Shown here: positions 1-8,121 of the stretch, in pieces | How positions within the stretch are numbered: the stretch's first letter is position 1 | Layout: the number at the start of each line of letters is the position of its first letter | Source of the DNA: Mannheimia indoligenes | Lineage (GTDB): Bacteria; Pseudomonadota; Gammaproteobacteria; Enterobacterales; Pasteurellaceae | NCBI RefSeq assembly: GCF_036880405.1 | Contig: NZ_JBAJJM010000014.1 | Coordinates: 1-38,630, forward strand | Length of the DNA stretch: 38,630 bases | Direction of reading: 5' to 3' | Position numbers and translations under genes: made by a program | Notes under the pieces: model-generated | What the model was told of the DNA's origin: nothing | Database searches by the model: none | Seen by the model: the letters and a program-made list of their open reading frames with translations, nothing else

Positions 1-266
1 TATCGCAATCATATGAAACTGGCACATTTGTGTCGGGGTATTGAGTAAATCTTTTAATAACCTCCTCCGAACAATGATATTTTTCAGCAAGTTGCGGATA
101 AGTCTGTTTTCCTGTCGTGTAATCAGACCAAATTTGAATAGCGTTTAATTTCTTTTGAAAGGTAAAGGTTTTATTACATTGATTGCAATAATGGCGTTGA
201 ATATTATTTTGCTTACCGTGCTTCTTGATATTCGTACTTTGGCAAAATGGGCAGTTTTTTATTCAT
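1..266 (-). pseudogene. Transposase N-terminus, start codon out of frame with the body
   Basis: Read from 253 down to 1, the minus strand gives an open frame with CPFC, then YCNQC, a basic linker, and a segment typical of IS helix-turn-helix domains (WSDYTTGKQTYPQLAEKYHC). No standard start codon lies in this frame: a TGA at 265-263 precedes it. The natural ATG at 266-264 is in another frame and reaches a stop after about 17 codons. Removing one A from the six-A run at 260-255 would join them to give M-N-K-N-C-P-F-C. This is either a disabling one-base insertion or a slippage-dependent start. The rest of the gene is outside the window. Confidence 0.6.
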
Positions 267-322
267 TTTTCAAAAATAAGGCTTTAAGCCACTTTTTAGC
301 AACTATTTTGTCTACTATGCCA
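1..322 (-). mobile_element. End of an insertion sequence (Zn-ribbon transposase type), cut by the window edge
   Basis: The minus strand encodes the N-terminus of a transposase with a two-CxxC zinc ribbon and a helix-turn-helix. The layout resembles transposases annotated as the IS256-family variant Zn-binding type, but the family is recalled, not searched. The right edge near 322 is a guess: minus-strand sequence starting TGGCATAGTAGAC looks like an IS terminus, but the other end lies outside the window, so neither the terminal repeat nor a target duplication can be checked. Confidence 0.6.
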
Positions 323-340
323 GTACTTATTAGTAATAAA

Positions 341-376
341 AAAGCGAGACAAACATTTGTTTATCTCGCTTTATTT
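341..376 (-). terminator. Rho-independent terminator after the OmpA-like gene
   Basis: The stem AAGCGAGA...TCTCGCTT, with a further AAACA/TGTTT pairing, sits just past the stop codon of the minus-strand gene. On the minus strand it is followed by a run of seven T. Confidence 0.85.
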
Positions 377-387
377 TTAATTATTGA

Positions 388-1956
388 TTAACGTACGTTA
401 AACTCAATACGACGGTTTTTCTTACGACCTTCTTCAGTGCTATTATCTGCAACTGGATTATCTTGACCGTAGCCTACCGCAGTTAATGATTCAGCAGGAA
501 CGCCTTGTTTGATTAAGTAATCACGTACTGATTTTGCACGTTGTTCTGATAATTGTTGGTTTGCTGCTGCATCGCCTACATTATCCGTATAACCTGAAAT
601 TTCACCTGTACGTTTGTTTTCAACAAAGTATTGTGCTAATGCGTTTAAGCGACGGAAATAGCGAGGGTTAATTTCAGATGATGCCGTTGCAAACATAATG
701 TCTAAGTCTAATGTCGATAAAGACATATCTGCTAGTACTTCAGCTTCAGGCTCATTTACGTTTACTTTATCTGCATTTACAGTGAATAAGTTACCTAATA
801 GTGCTTTTGCTTTTTCTACTAAGCTGGTTTTGGCATCTTCACTAGTTACTTCACCGATTAAGTTGAATACTTTATCTGCAAAAGAACCGTTTACGCCCGG
901 GAAGTCTTTGAATAAATCTGCTAAACCAGAGAAGTTGTTGAAGCTGAATTTATCTGCTTTCGCATCAACCATTAATTTATCTACTAATGGTAAGCCTGCT
1001 GCTAAACCTTTGAATGCATCTAAGATATTCGCTTTAATACCATCATTTTGAACTGTACCAGATACAGTTAAATCTTTATCTGTTTTTTCCCAAGCAAGAT
1101 TGCCTAAGCCATCAGAAACTTTTACCATTTCAGCTGCTGGTGTTGCTGGAGTTGTTTGAACTGCTGGAGCGTTCGCAGTTGTTGTAGAACCTTTATCTGA
1201 GCAGCTTTTAATACCGAATAAAGTAGCTAAAACGATACCTGCACCAATTAACCATTTGCTTAAGCTTGATGATTTAGCTGGCTCAGTTTTCACTGTCGTT
1301 GTAGTAGAAGCTGATCTTGTTGTTGCAGTATGTGCTGCAGCCGCAGTTGCCGCTGAAACGGTGCCTACTTTAGCAACATTGCTTAATACATCGCTAAATG
1401 AGCTATTTGCAAAACCTAATGCTGTTAATGCACCACCGTCTAATTCAGTTGAAACCGCTCTTGTTTGCTCAGCTAATAAATTAGTGAAATTACTTAAACC
1501 AAAACCGCTTGAAAGTTTATTTTTAAAGAAAGAGAAAACGATTGGTAATAATAAACCTAAAATGCCTTTAGATGCTGCTGGACTAGTATTTGTGCTAGTT
1601 GCTAAGTGGCTTGCAATAACATCAGTACGATCACCAAATAGGTTTGGTAAAATGTTTTTGCCTAGTTCAAATAAGTTACTTAAGCTACCGGTAGCATTAT
1701 TAGCAACATCAGTTTTACCCATTAAAATATCTAACGGGTTGGCTTGTAAATTTGTATTTCTGATAAGGTTAAATAAGCTGTTTGCCCCTTCAGTACTGCT
1801 TGCTTTTTGGCTCATTCCACCTAAGATCAGTGCTAAACCTTTATTTAAAAGGTTGCCACCAGTTTCATTTGTTACGCCAAGTTGCTTGCCTACTTGATTA
1901 AGTAGAAACTCGCGTACTGGACCTTGTTGTAATAATTGATTTAAATCGAAATTCAT
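388..1956 (-). CDS. DUF937 / OmpA-like C-terminal domain membrane protein
   Basis: A 522-residue protein. Residues 1-200 are Gly/Ser/Leu/Asn-rich helical sequence of the DUF937 (YidB-like) type, followed by an Ala/Thr/Ser linker. A single hydrophobic segment lies at about 234-252 (WLIGAGIVLATLFGIKS). A middle region at about 275-345 looks like a BON-type alpha/beta repeat. Residues 418-522 form an OmpA-like peptidoglycan-binding domain: GYTDNVG, then SEQRAKSVRDYL, then GYGQDNPVADN, ending KNRRIEF. There is no N-terminal signal peptide, so the likely topology is a cytoplasmic N-terminus, one inner-membrane pass and a periplasmic domain bound to peptidoglycan. It is transcribed alone and has its own terminator. 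The role is unknown; an envelope-linking or stress function is inference. Confidence 0.8.
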   Translation of the reverse strand: MNFDLNQLLQQGPVREFLLNQVGKQLGVTNETGGNLLNKGLALILGGMSQKASSTEGANSLFNLIRNTNLQANPLDILMGKTDVANNATGSLSNLFELGKNILPNLFGDRTDVIASHLATSTNTSPAASKGILGLLLPIVFSFFKNKLSSGFGLSNFTNLLAEQTRAVSTELDGGALTALGFANSSFSDVLSNVAKVGTVSAATAAAAHTATTRSASTTTTVKTEPAKSSSLSKWLIGAGIVLATLFGIKSCSDKGSTTTANAPAVQTTPATPAAEMVKVSDGLGNLAWEKTDKDLTVSGTVQNDGIKANILDAFKGLAAGLPLVDKLMVDAKADKFSFNNFSGLADLFKDFPGVNGSFADKVFNLIGEVTSEDAKTSLVEKAKALLGNLFTVNADKVNVNEPEAEVLADMSLSTLDLDIMFATASSEINPRYFRRLNALAQYFVENKRTGEISGYTDNVGDAAANQQLSEQRAKSVRDYLIKQGVPAESLTAVGYGQDNPVADNSTEEGRKKNRRIEFNVR

Positions 1957-2122
1957 TTTGTATTTGTTTCCTTATTCAGAGTGAAAATTTAACTATGAAG
2001 TTAATGATATAACTTACTGACTATAATTATACCTTTATTTTTTTGTTTTAAATGATAAATCCTTACATATTTACAACATTTACATTGGAATAAGCAATTG
2101 TAAATAAAGTAAATGTTTGGAA

Positions 2123-3304
2123 CTAAAGTCCTATTGCATATTTCAATGCTTGTTTTTTTATTGGTGTTGCTTTTTCGGCGATCACTAATCCTAAATTACG
2201 AGCGATTTTTAATGGCAACAGTTCGGTTTTGAAGGCTTTATAAAAGATGTCCATACCTGTTTGCATTAATAAATTATCCGGTTTTCGTTTTTGCTCGTAA
2301 CGTTTTAATACTTCCTCACTCGCAAAATTTTCACCTTTTTTGACCGCTTGTTCCACCACTTCAAGTAGTGCTTTTACATCTTTAAAACCTAAATTTACGC
2401 CTTGCCCTGCGAGCGGGTTAATGGTGTGAGCTGCATCACCTACTAACACCACGCCATTTTGTACATAATGTTGAGCGTGCTGGCGAGTCAGCGGAAATGC
2501 ACCTGACGCCTGCACATTAATCTTGCCTAATTCTTCTGTTAAACGAGTAGGGAAATGTTGCTCAATGGCAACTGTTAGTTTTTCTGTGGGAAGGTTTTTT
2601 AGCTCCGCAATGCGTTGTGGTGAATCGTACCAAACAATGCAGCCGTTGTTGCCTGAAAGGGGTAAAAAAGCACGAGGACCTGTTGCATAAAATTGTTGCC
2701 AAGTGGCTGATGGAGCGATTTTCTCCGTCTTGATTGTTGCCAGCAAACAATGTTGTCGATATTGCCAGCTGGTTAAGCCAATACCAGCCCATTGGCGGGC
2801 TTGAGAGTTTGCTCCGTCTGCGGCAATGATAATAGGGGCAGAAAAGGTTTGGTTATCAACTTGAATTTCCCAGCGATTTTCTCCTCTTCTTGCAAAAATT
2901 TGCTCAAATCCAACCGCTTGTATGCAGTTTGGAAATTGCTTTAACTGCTCCCATAATGCAATCTGGAGTAGGTTGTTTTCTACCATATCGCCTAACTTTT
3001 CCAGCCCTAAGTCAGAGGCTGAAAATACGGTGTTAAAGCCCTCTATTTCCCAGGTTTCAAGTTGGGTATAAGGGCAAGTTCTCATTGAGATAATTTGCTC
3101 CCACACGCCTAATTTTTCCAACAACTGAATTGAGCCCATACTGATAGCGGAAATGCGTAAATCGTAGGCAGAGTTAGCCTCAAAAGTCGGAAGCGGATTT
3201 TTTTCTAGCAAGGCTAATTTCACCCCCTGTTTTGCCAATCCCAACGCCGTTGCTGCCCCAATCATACCGCCGCCAACAACAATGATATCCAATTCAGTGT
3301 TCAT
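2123..3304 (-). CDS. ubiF: UbiF/UbiH-family FAD-dependent monooxygenase (ubiquinone biosynthesis)
   Basis: A 393-residue flavoprotein hydroxylase of the UbiH/UbiF/VisC family, which hydroxylates the polyprenylated ring in ubiquinone synthesis. The N-terminal dinucleotide-binding GGGMIGAATALGLA lies at about 11-24, the motif DLRISAIS at about 48-55, and the second FAD motif VLVGDAAHTINPLAGQG in the C-terminal half. The string ...LETWE...MVENNLLQ is closer to E. coli UbiF (C6 hydroxylation) than to UbiH as I recall them. Pasteurellaceae differ in which hydroxylases they keep, so the exact ring position is not certain. The gene diverges from the His-rich gene, with 107 bp between them, and carries two uptake sequences internally. 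Confidence 0.8.
   Translation of the reverse strand: MNTELDIIVVGGGMIGAATALGLAKQGVKLALLEKNPLPTFEANSAYDLRISAISMGSIQLLEKLGVWEQIISMRTCPYTQLETWEIEGFNTVFSASDLGLEKLGDMVENNLLQIALWEQLKQFPNCIQAVGFEQIFARRGENRWEIQVDNQTFSAPIIIAADGANSQARQWAGIGLTSWQYRQHCLLATIKTEKIAPSATWQQFYATGPRAFLPLSGNNGCIVWYDSPQRIAELKNLPTEKLTVAIEQHFPTRLTEELGKINVQASGAFPLTRQHAQHYVQNGVVLVGDAAHTINPLAGQGVNLGFKDVKALLEVVEQAVKKGENFASEEVLKRYEQKRKPDNLLMQTGMDIFYKAFKTELLPLKIARNLGLVIAEKATPIKKQALKYAIGL
2343..2351 (-). repeat. DNA uptake sequence (ACAAGCGGT type), inside ubiF
   Basis: A perfect 9-mer on the minus strand, with C completing the 10-base ACAAGCGGTC form. Confidence 0.85.
2913..2921 (-). repeat. DNA uptake sequence, inside ubiF
   Basis: A perfect ACAAGCGGT on the minus strand; in plus-strand reading it is preceded by the usual T/A-rich tract with TTGCAAAAATT. 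Confidence 0.85.
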
Positions 3305-3411
3305 TTTTCTTTCCTCTTAAATGAGCTAATATACGCCTGAAACGCCTTGAATTGTATTGCATTTCAGATTAGGATAAAACCGATTTATTCATTTATTCAA
3401 AGGAGCATTTT

Positions 3412-3747
3412 ATGTCTTGCAAAACTCATGCACACCACGACCACGAACACGGCGAAGGCTGTGGTCATACCGCCATTAAACATAACGACCATATCGACTA
3501 TTTACACGATGGGCATTTGCACCATAAACACGGCGATCACTACGATGAACACGTGTTGGAAGTAAATGAGACCAACCCGGCGGAATGCAACGCTGTTCAT
3601 TGCTGTGGCGACCACGTTCACGGCGAAGGATGCGGACACGAAGCTGTGCCACACGGCGATCATATTGACTATATTGTAGATGGTCGTTTACATCATCAGC
3701 ATGGTGATCATTGCGACGATCACGGACCGGTTGAGATTGTGAAATAA
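3412..3747 (+). CDS. Histidine-rich protein with internal duplication, probable metal-binding
   Basis: 111 residues, of which about a quarter are histidine, with many Asp and a few Cys. It consists of two tandem copies of a unit of about 38 residues. Each starts H-x-HGEGCGH, continues with a x-HxDHIDY segment and ends LHH(K/Q)HGDH-(Y/C)-D-(E/D)H; copy one spans about 11-47 and copy two about 68-104, joined by a linker containing NPAECNAVHCCGDH. There is no signal peptide or membrane segment, so it is cytoplasmic. The start follows a clear AAAGGAG ribosome site. Composition argues for binding zinc, nickel or another transition metal as a store or chaperone. No transporter gene adjoins, and I see no convincing Zur or NikR operator upstream. 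Function is inferred from composition only. Confidence 0.8.
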   Translation: MSCKTHAHHDHEHGEGCGHTAIKHNDHIDYLHDGHLHHKHGDHYDEHVLEVNETNPAECNAVHCCGDHVHGEGCGHEAVPHGDHIDYIVDGRLHHQHGDHCDDHGPVEIVK

Positions 3748-3754
3748 GGTTATT

Positions 3755-3789
3755 TTATGGGAGGTTTTGACCTCCCATAAACTATTTTT
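3755..3789 (+). terminator. Terminator after the His-rich gene
   Basis: An 11-bp perfect stem (TTATGGGAGGT / ACCTCCCATAA) with a TTTG loop, followed by ACTATTTTT. The T tract overlaps the start of the competence site upstream of comM. Confidence 0.8.
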
Positions 3790-3807
3790 GCGATCTCGCT
3801 CGAAAAT
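3786..3807 (+). promoter_or_regulatory. CRP-S (Sxy-dependent competence) site upstream of comM
   Basis: TTTTGCGATC followed by TCGCTCGAAAAT matches the Pasteurellaceae competence regulatory element (ideal half-sites TTTTGCGATC and GATCGCAAAA) at all ten positions of the left half and most of the right. It has the C6 and G17 that mark CRP-S rather than ordinary CRP sites. A TATTCT box at 3845-3850 would put the transcription start near 3857, about 60 bp from the site centre, a class I spacing. Confidence 0.8.
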
Positions 3808-3880
3808 TTGAATATTTGTTCTACCCTCTTTTTCTCTTTCCTTCTATTCTCTCGTCATTGATTTCTTATTTCTCAACATA

Positions 3881-5413
3881 ATGACATTAGCCATAGTTTA
3901 CAGCCGAGCCTCCATTGGCGTGGAAGCTCCATTAGTAACGATTGAGGTTCATATCAGCAACGGTCAGCCAAGATTAACCATTGTTGGCTTGCCCGAAGCC
4001 ACCGTGAAGGAAGCGGGTGATCGTGTACGAAGTGCGTTAATTAACGCTAATTTTATCTATCCACCCCAACGGATTACGATTAATCTTGCCCCTGCGGATT
4101 TACCCAAAGAAGGCGGACGGTTTGACTTGCCGATTGCTATCGGTATTTTAGCCGCGTCGGGGCAGATTGATTCGGATTTATTAAAGCAGTTTGAATTTTT
4201 AGGCGAGTTGGCACTCACAGGGCATTTGCGAGGTGTGCACGGAGCAATTCCTGCCGTAATTTCAGCCGAAAAATCAAAACGCCAAATGATATTGGCTCAG
4301 CAAAATGCGAATGAAGCGGCTTTGGTTTCAAATGCCACAACTTATTTTGCGAAGTCGTTGCTTGATGTGGTGAATATGCTAAATAAGCGGGACAAACTAC
4401 CTATTTGCCAACAAGTTTTGCAAAACTCGGCAGAAAATCGACCGCTTGTAAGCCGAGATCTCACGGATATTATCGGGCAACAACACGCCAAGCGAGCCTT
4501 AACCATTGCCGCAGCAGGGCAACATAATTTGCTTTTTCTTGGTCCGCCCGGTACAGGGAAAACAATGCTTGCCAGCCGTTTGGCGGATCTGCTGCCTGAA
4601 ATGTCGGACGAAGAGGCAATCGAAACCGCCTCCGTAACCAGCCTTGTACAGAATGAGTTGAATTTTCAGAATTGGAAGCAACGCCCGTTTCGTTCGCCCC
4701 ATCATAGTGCGTCAATGGTGGCGTTAGTTGGCGGTGGCTCAATCCCAAAACCGGGCGAAATTTCTTTAGCCCATAACGGTGTGCTTTTCCTAGATGAATT
4801 GCCTGAATTTGAGCGGAAAGTGTTAGATGCACTCCGGCAGCCATTAGAGGCAGGTGAAATTATTATTTCCAGAGCCAATGCTAAAGTGCAATTTCCTGCT
4901 CGTTTCCAATTAATTGCAGCAATGAACCCAAGCCCAACAGGGCATTATCAAGGTACGCATAATCGGACTTCTCCCCAACAAGTAATGCGATATTTAAACC
5001 GTTTGTCAGGTCCGTTTTTAGACCGATTCGATCTCTCCATTGAAGTGCCACTTTTACCTCAAGGGGCATTACAAAGTGGTTCTGAAAATCGAGGCGAAAC
5101 CACCGAACAAGTTCGCAAGCGGGTGTTTTTAGCCAGAAAAATGCAATTTGAGCGAGCAGGCAAAATTAATGCTCAGCTTACCACACGAGAAATTGAGCGA
5201 GATTGTAACCTATCCGCACAAGATGCGTTATTTCTTGAGAATGCCTTAACCAAATTAGGTTTGTCAGTTCGGGCTTACCACCGCATTTTAAAGGTTTCTC
5301 GCACTATTGCAGATTTAGCCGGAGAGAAGGAGATTAAGCAAATTCATTTAGCCGAAGCCTTAGGTTATCGGGCAATGGATAGGTTGTTGCAACGATTGCA
5401 GGGGGAAAGTTAG
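3881..5413 (+). CDS. comM: ComM (YifB) AAA+ helicase for branch migration in natural transformation
   Basis: 510 residues, the usual size. An N-terminal Lon-like/ChlI domain occupies about 1-170 (EVHISNGQPRLTIVGLPE, NLAPADLPKEGGRFDLPIAI). The Mg-chelatase-type AAA+ core follows, with Walker A GPPGTGKT at 221-228, the motif RPFRSPHHSASM, Walker B VLFLDELPEF, and the chelatase-type C-terminal lid. ComM extends heteroduplex joints formed by incoming single-stranded DNA. The gene lies alone behind a competence-type CRP-S site. It converges with menH: its TAG stop and menH's TAA stop share bases at 5410-5413. Confidence 0.93.
   Translation: MTLAIVYSRASIGVEAPLVTIEVHISNGQPRLTIVGLPEATVKEAGDRVRSALINANFIYPPQRITINLAPADLPKEGGRFDLPIAIGILAASGQIDSDLLKQFEFLGELALTGHLRGVHGAIPAVISAEKSKRQMILAQQNANEAALVSNATTYFAKSLLDVVNMLNKRDKLPICQQVLQNSAENRPLVSRDLTDIIGQQHAKRALTIAAAGQHNLLFLGPPGTGKTMLASRLADLLPEMSDEEAIETASVTSLVQNELNFQNWKQRPFRSPHHSASMVALVGGGSIPKPGEISLAHNGVLFLDELPEFERKVLDALRQPLEAGEIIISRANAKVQFPARFQLIAAMNPSPTGHYQGTHNRTSPQQVMRYLNRLSGPFLDRFDLSIEVPLLPQGALQSGSENRGETTEQVRKRVFLARKMQFERAGKINAQLTTREIERDCNLSAQDALFLENALTKLGLSVRAYHRILKVSRTIADLAGEKEIKQIHLAEALGYRAMDRLLQRLQGES
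4441..4449 (-). repeat. DNA uptake sequence, inside comM
   Basis: A perfect ACAAGCGGT on the minus strand; it encodes part of the linker just before the AAA+ domain. Confidence 0.8.
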
Positions 5414-6183
5414 ATTTGTTGAGTGGAGATGAACGCAAGCAACTTCTCCACAAAATCCTCCGAATTTCCCCTATGTGCATTATGCCCTGCGTTTGAAATA
5501 ATCTGCACAGGCAGTTGGTGTTGCTCTGCCATCTGGCGGAATTTGTTATCCTTTTCCCCGATGAAAAAGAGAATGTTTTTATTTGTTTGTTTTAATTGTT
5601 CCACATAATTAGGCTGTTTGGCAAGGCTGGTGGCTTCAAGCATTTGAGCAATTTGCTCTCCTTGATTATGCTTTCTACTATCAATATAACGTTCTCTTTC
5701 CATATCACTTAAATTGGCAAATACAGGTTGTTGATACCAATCTTCCAGCACCTTTTCAATTGGTTCGTGGCGAAAACGGTTCGCCCATTGGCAATCATTT
5801 TGCAGACGTACTTGGCGTTCAGTTGTTGATGCAAGCCCGATATTCGCTCCCTCTAATATCGTACCAAGCAGATTTGGATTATGGATATTCAGCACATAAT
5901 CAAGTGCCACTCTTCCACCTAGCGAGTAGCCCACTAAATAAAAAGGCTGTGAGCCAATTACCTTTTCTAAAGCGGTGTGGAGCTGTATTCGTAGTTCGGC
6001 AAAATCGGCACAAACGATGTGTTTGCTGTGCCCGTGAAATGGAAGGTCGATAGTAAGCGGTCGAATTTGGGGAAAATTTTGCAAATGTTGAAGAACGCTT
6101 TGCCAATCTTGTTGTGAGCCGAGCAGCCCGTGTAAGAAAACAACAGGAGTACCTTGTTTAGCGTGCCATTGATATGAGAGCAT
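5410..6183 (-). CDS. menH: MenH, SHCHC synthase (menaquinone biosynthesis)
   Basis: A 257-residue alpha/beta hydrolase. It has the oxyanion HGLLGSQQDW near 18-27, the nucleophile elbow GYSLGGR with Ser87, Asp212 in GEKD, and His234 in NAGHNAHRG. These match the Ser-Asp-His triad spacing of MenH, which eliminates pyruvate from SEPHCHC to give SHCHC. Its position just downstream of menD supports MenH over a generic esterase such as YbfF. A hairpin terminator lies in the 52-bp gap after menD, so transcription into menH is probably partly attenuated or has a separate start. Confidence 0.88.
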   Translation of the reverse strand: MLSYQWHAKQGTPVVFLHGLLGSQQDWQSVLQHLQNFPQIRPLTIDLPFHGHSKHIVCADFAELRIQLHTALEKVIGSQPFYLVGYSLGGRVALDYVLNIHNPNLLGTILEGANIGLASTTERQVRLQNDCQWANRFRHEPIEKVLEDWYQQPVFANLSDMERERYIDSRKHNQGEQIAQMLEATSLAKQPNYVEQLKQTNKNILFFIGEKDNKFRQMAEQHQLPVQIISNAGHNAHRGNSEDFVEKLLAFISTQQI

Positions 6184-6196
6184 TGATTAAATCTAT

Positions 6197-6225
6197 AAAT
6201 AAAAGCACCAGCATAGGCTGGTGCT
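6197..6225 (-). terminator. Hairpin terminator between menD and menH
   Basis: A perfect 9-bp stem (AGCACCAGC / GCTGGTGCT) with a 4-base loop, followed on the minus strand by TTTATTTATAG. It lies between two genes expected to be co-transcribed. Confidence 0.75.
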
Positions 6226-6235
6226 ATCGTTGTAA

Positions 6236-7942
6236 CTAGGCAATTTCCGCCTGTGAAATTTGTTTCAGCAATGATTTATACATATTGCTGCCGTCGTGTT
6301 CGTTTACTTTGATTTCCACAATGGTAACACCTTTACGAGCATAGGCGTGTTTGAGTTTGGTTTTCAAATCTGCCCAAGTAAACGGGCGGATATACTCAAG
6401 CCCGAACATTGTTGCGACTTGAGCAAATTCAAAGTTGTGAGCGAGGCGGTAGTATTGATCTTTCGCTTTGCTATCAACAGGTAACATATCAAACAACGCA
6501 CCGCCACTGTTATTTACCACGAATAAAATAGTTGGCTGGGTAATTTTGGTTAATAGGGCGATGGAGTTTAAGTCGTGTAGAGCAGAAACATCACCTACAA
6601 CGCCAACGGTTGGTCGGTCGCTGCCTTTCGCAATACCTGCCATCGTTGCAATTAAGCCATCAATGCCACTTGCCCCACGATTAGTGTAAACAGGGTAGCC
6701 TTCCGGCAATTTGCATAACGCATCAACTAAACGCACAAATAAGCTATTGCCGATGAATAAATTGCCATTAATTGCTAAAACATCTTGAATATTGTGTGCA
6801 AGTGATGCCTCACTTAAACTTCCACCCACTTGCTGTTCAATAAAAGTTGCACAGAATTGTGAAAGAGCTAACGGCTCAAGCAGCCACGGCTTTTGGCGAA
6901 GTGGCGGATGAACACGCAAGAAGTGATGAGCTTTCGCCACAAAACGGGTTTGATGATGTGCATTCGGATTAATGTAATCTTGCGACTCATCAACCAACCA
7001 AAATTCGCCTTGGAATGCTTTTAAAAATTCGTTCACACGCTTACTCACAATTTGCGTACCGAATTGGATAACGATATCCGCTTGTAATAAGCGTTGTTTC
7101 ACCGTTTCATTTGAAAGCCAAATGTCCGCAAACGGTAGGCTTGCTTCAATGCAAGATTGCACATCGCTTAATAAGCACCAGCCCATTGTTTCTGCCCAGT
7201 TTTTTAAGCCTGTGCCTTGTTCCGGTGGTAGTTTACCGACAACAATCACGCCACGTTTGGTTCGCCAGTAATCCCAATTTTCGTGCATAGATACTTCACT
7301 TTGAATTGCTTGTTGGTCAATCCATTTGGTTTGTGAATTATTCAACCAACCTTGAATTGGGCGTAACCACGGTGTATTGAGAATTTCGTTAATATCAGAC
7401 TCATAAAGTGGCTCTTCAAAAGGGGCATTAATGTGCAATACACCACCTTGTTGAGCTTGTGTGGTGCAAGCCTGCTCAATGGTTGAAACTAACCAGCTTG
7501 CGTTATAAGCCTCATTTGCTTTTGGTAAGTTTACGCTCGCAACAGGATAATTAGCAAAAATGCCTTGCTGAGTAATGGCTTGGTTTACTCCGCAACCAAT
7601 TAATTCAGTTGGGCGATCAGCAGAAAGAATAATCAGTTTTTGATGAGTAAGGCTTGCCTCAATCACTGACGGATAAAGATTAGCAACCGCTGTGCCTGAG
7701 GTAACAATTACCGCAACAGGGCTATTGGTTGCTTTGGCAATCCCTAACGCATAAAAGCCTAAGCCTCGCTCATCAAAGTGGGTGTGGCACTCTGCATATT
7801 GGGTTTGTTGAAGTTGTACCGCCTCAAGGGTTAAAGGGGTCGAACGAGAGCCTGGTGCGATACAAAAATGCTTTACGCCATAACGCATTAACGCACTTAA
7901 AATCACTTTTGCCCAAGTGCGGTTAAAAGAACTTACACTCAT
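6236..7942 (-). CDS. menD: MenD, SEPHCHC synthase
   Basis: A 568-residue thiamine-diphosphate enzyme that joins 2-oxoglutarate to isochorismate at the first committed step of menaquinone synthesis. The N-terminus carries HFCIAPGSRSTPLT (about 25-38) and FDERGLGFYALGIAK (about 57-71). The C-terminal ThDP-binding region reads GVVGDVSALHDLNSI and then VNNSGGALF. The length is normal. Menaquinone feeds anaerobic reductases such as the TMAO reductase encoded later in this window. Confidence 0.93.
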   Translation of the reverse strand: MSVSSFNRTWAKVILSALMRYGVKHFCIAPGSRSTPLTLEAVQLQQTQYAECHTHFDERGLGFYALGIAKATNSPVAVIVTSGTAVANLYPSVIEASLTHQKLIILSADRPTELIGCGVNQAITQQGIFANYPVASVNLPKANEAYNASWLVSTIEQACTTQAQQGGVLHINAPFEEPLYESDINEILNTPWLRPIQGWLNNSQTKWIDQQAIQSEVSMHENWDYWRTKRGVIVVGKLPPEQGTGLKNWAETMGWCLLSDVQSCIEASLPFADIWLSNETVKQRLLQADIVIQFGTQIVSKRVNEFLKAFQGEFWLVDESQDYINPNAHHQTRFVAKAHHFLRVHPPLRQKPWLLEPLALSQFCATFIEQQVGGSLSEASLAHNIQDVLAINGNLFIGNSLFVRLVDALCKLPEGYPVYTNRGASGIDGLIATMAGIAKGSDRPTVGVVGDVSALHDLNSIALLTKITQPTILFVVNNSGGALFDMLPVDSKAKDQYYRLAHNFEFAQVATMFGLEYIRPFTWADLKTKLKHAYARKGVTIVEIKVNEHDGSNMYKSLLKQISQAEIA

Positions 7943-8045
7943 ATTCTTCTCTACTTATTAATAAATTCGATAAATAGCCCAAATTGTAGCAAAAAGTTAA
8001 ATTATTTTGGTAAGTTTTTAGCGAAATAGTGAATTTTTAATAAAA

Positions 8046-8088
8046 TTACCGCCCAATGCCGATTAATAACATTGGGCGGTAAAAGAAT
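8046..8088 (-). terminator. Terminator after the TRAP transporter operon
   Basis: A perfect 13-bp stem (TTACCGCCCAATG / CATTGGGCGGTAA) with an 11-base loop, followed by TTTTATT on the minus strand. It lies between dctM and menD. Confidence 0.8.
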
Positions 8089-8111
8089 TTGTAAAAAATT
8101 TACAAAAAACG

Positions 8112-8120
8112 ACCGCTTGT
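8112..8120 (-). repeat. DNA uptake sequence, intergenic
   Basis: A perfect ACAAGCGGT on the minus strand next to the end of dctM, preceded on the plus strand by the A/T-rich extension. Confidence 0.85.
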
Positions 8121-8121
8121 A

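Noticed and set aside
155..391. Plus-strand open frame of 78 codons in the IS remnant
   Set aside because: It is antisense to the zinc-ribbon transposase frame and has no ribosome site.
1256..1897. Long plus-strand open frame of 213 codons
   Set aside because: It mirrors the low-complexity OmpA-like gene on the minus strand; its protein looks like a shadow translation.
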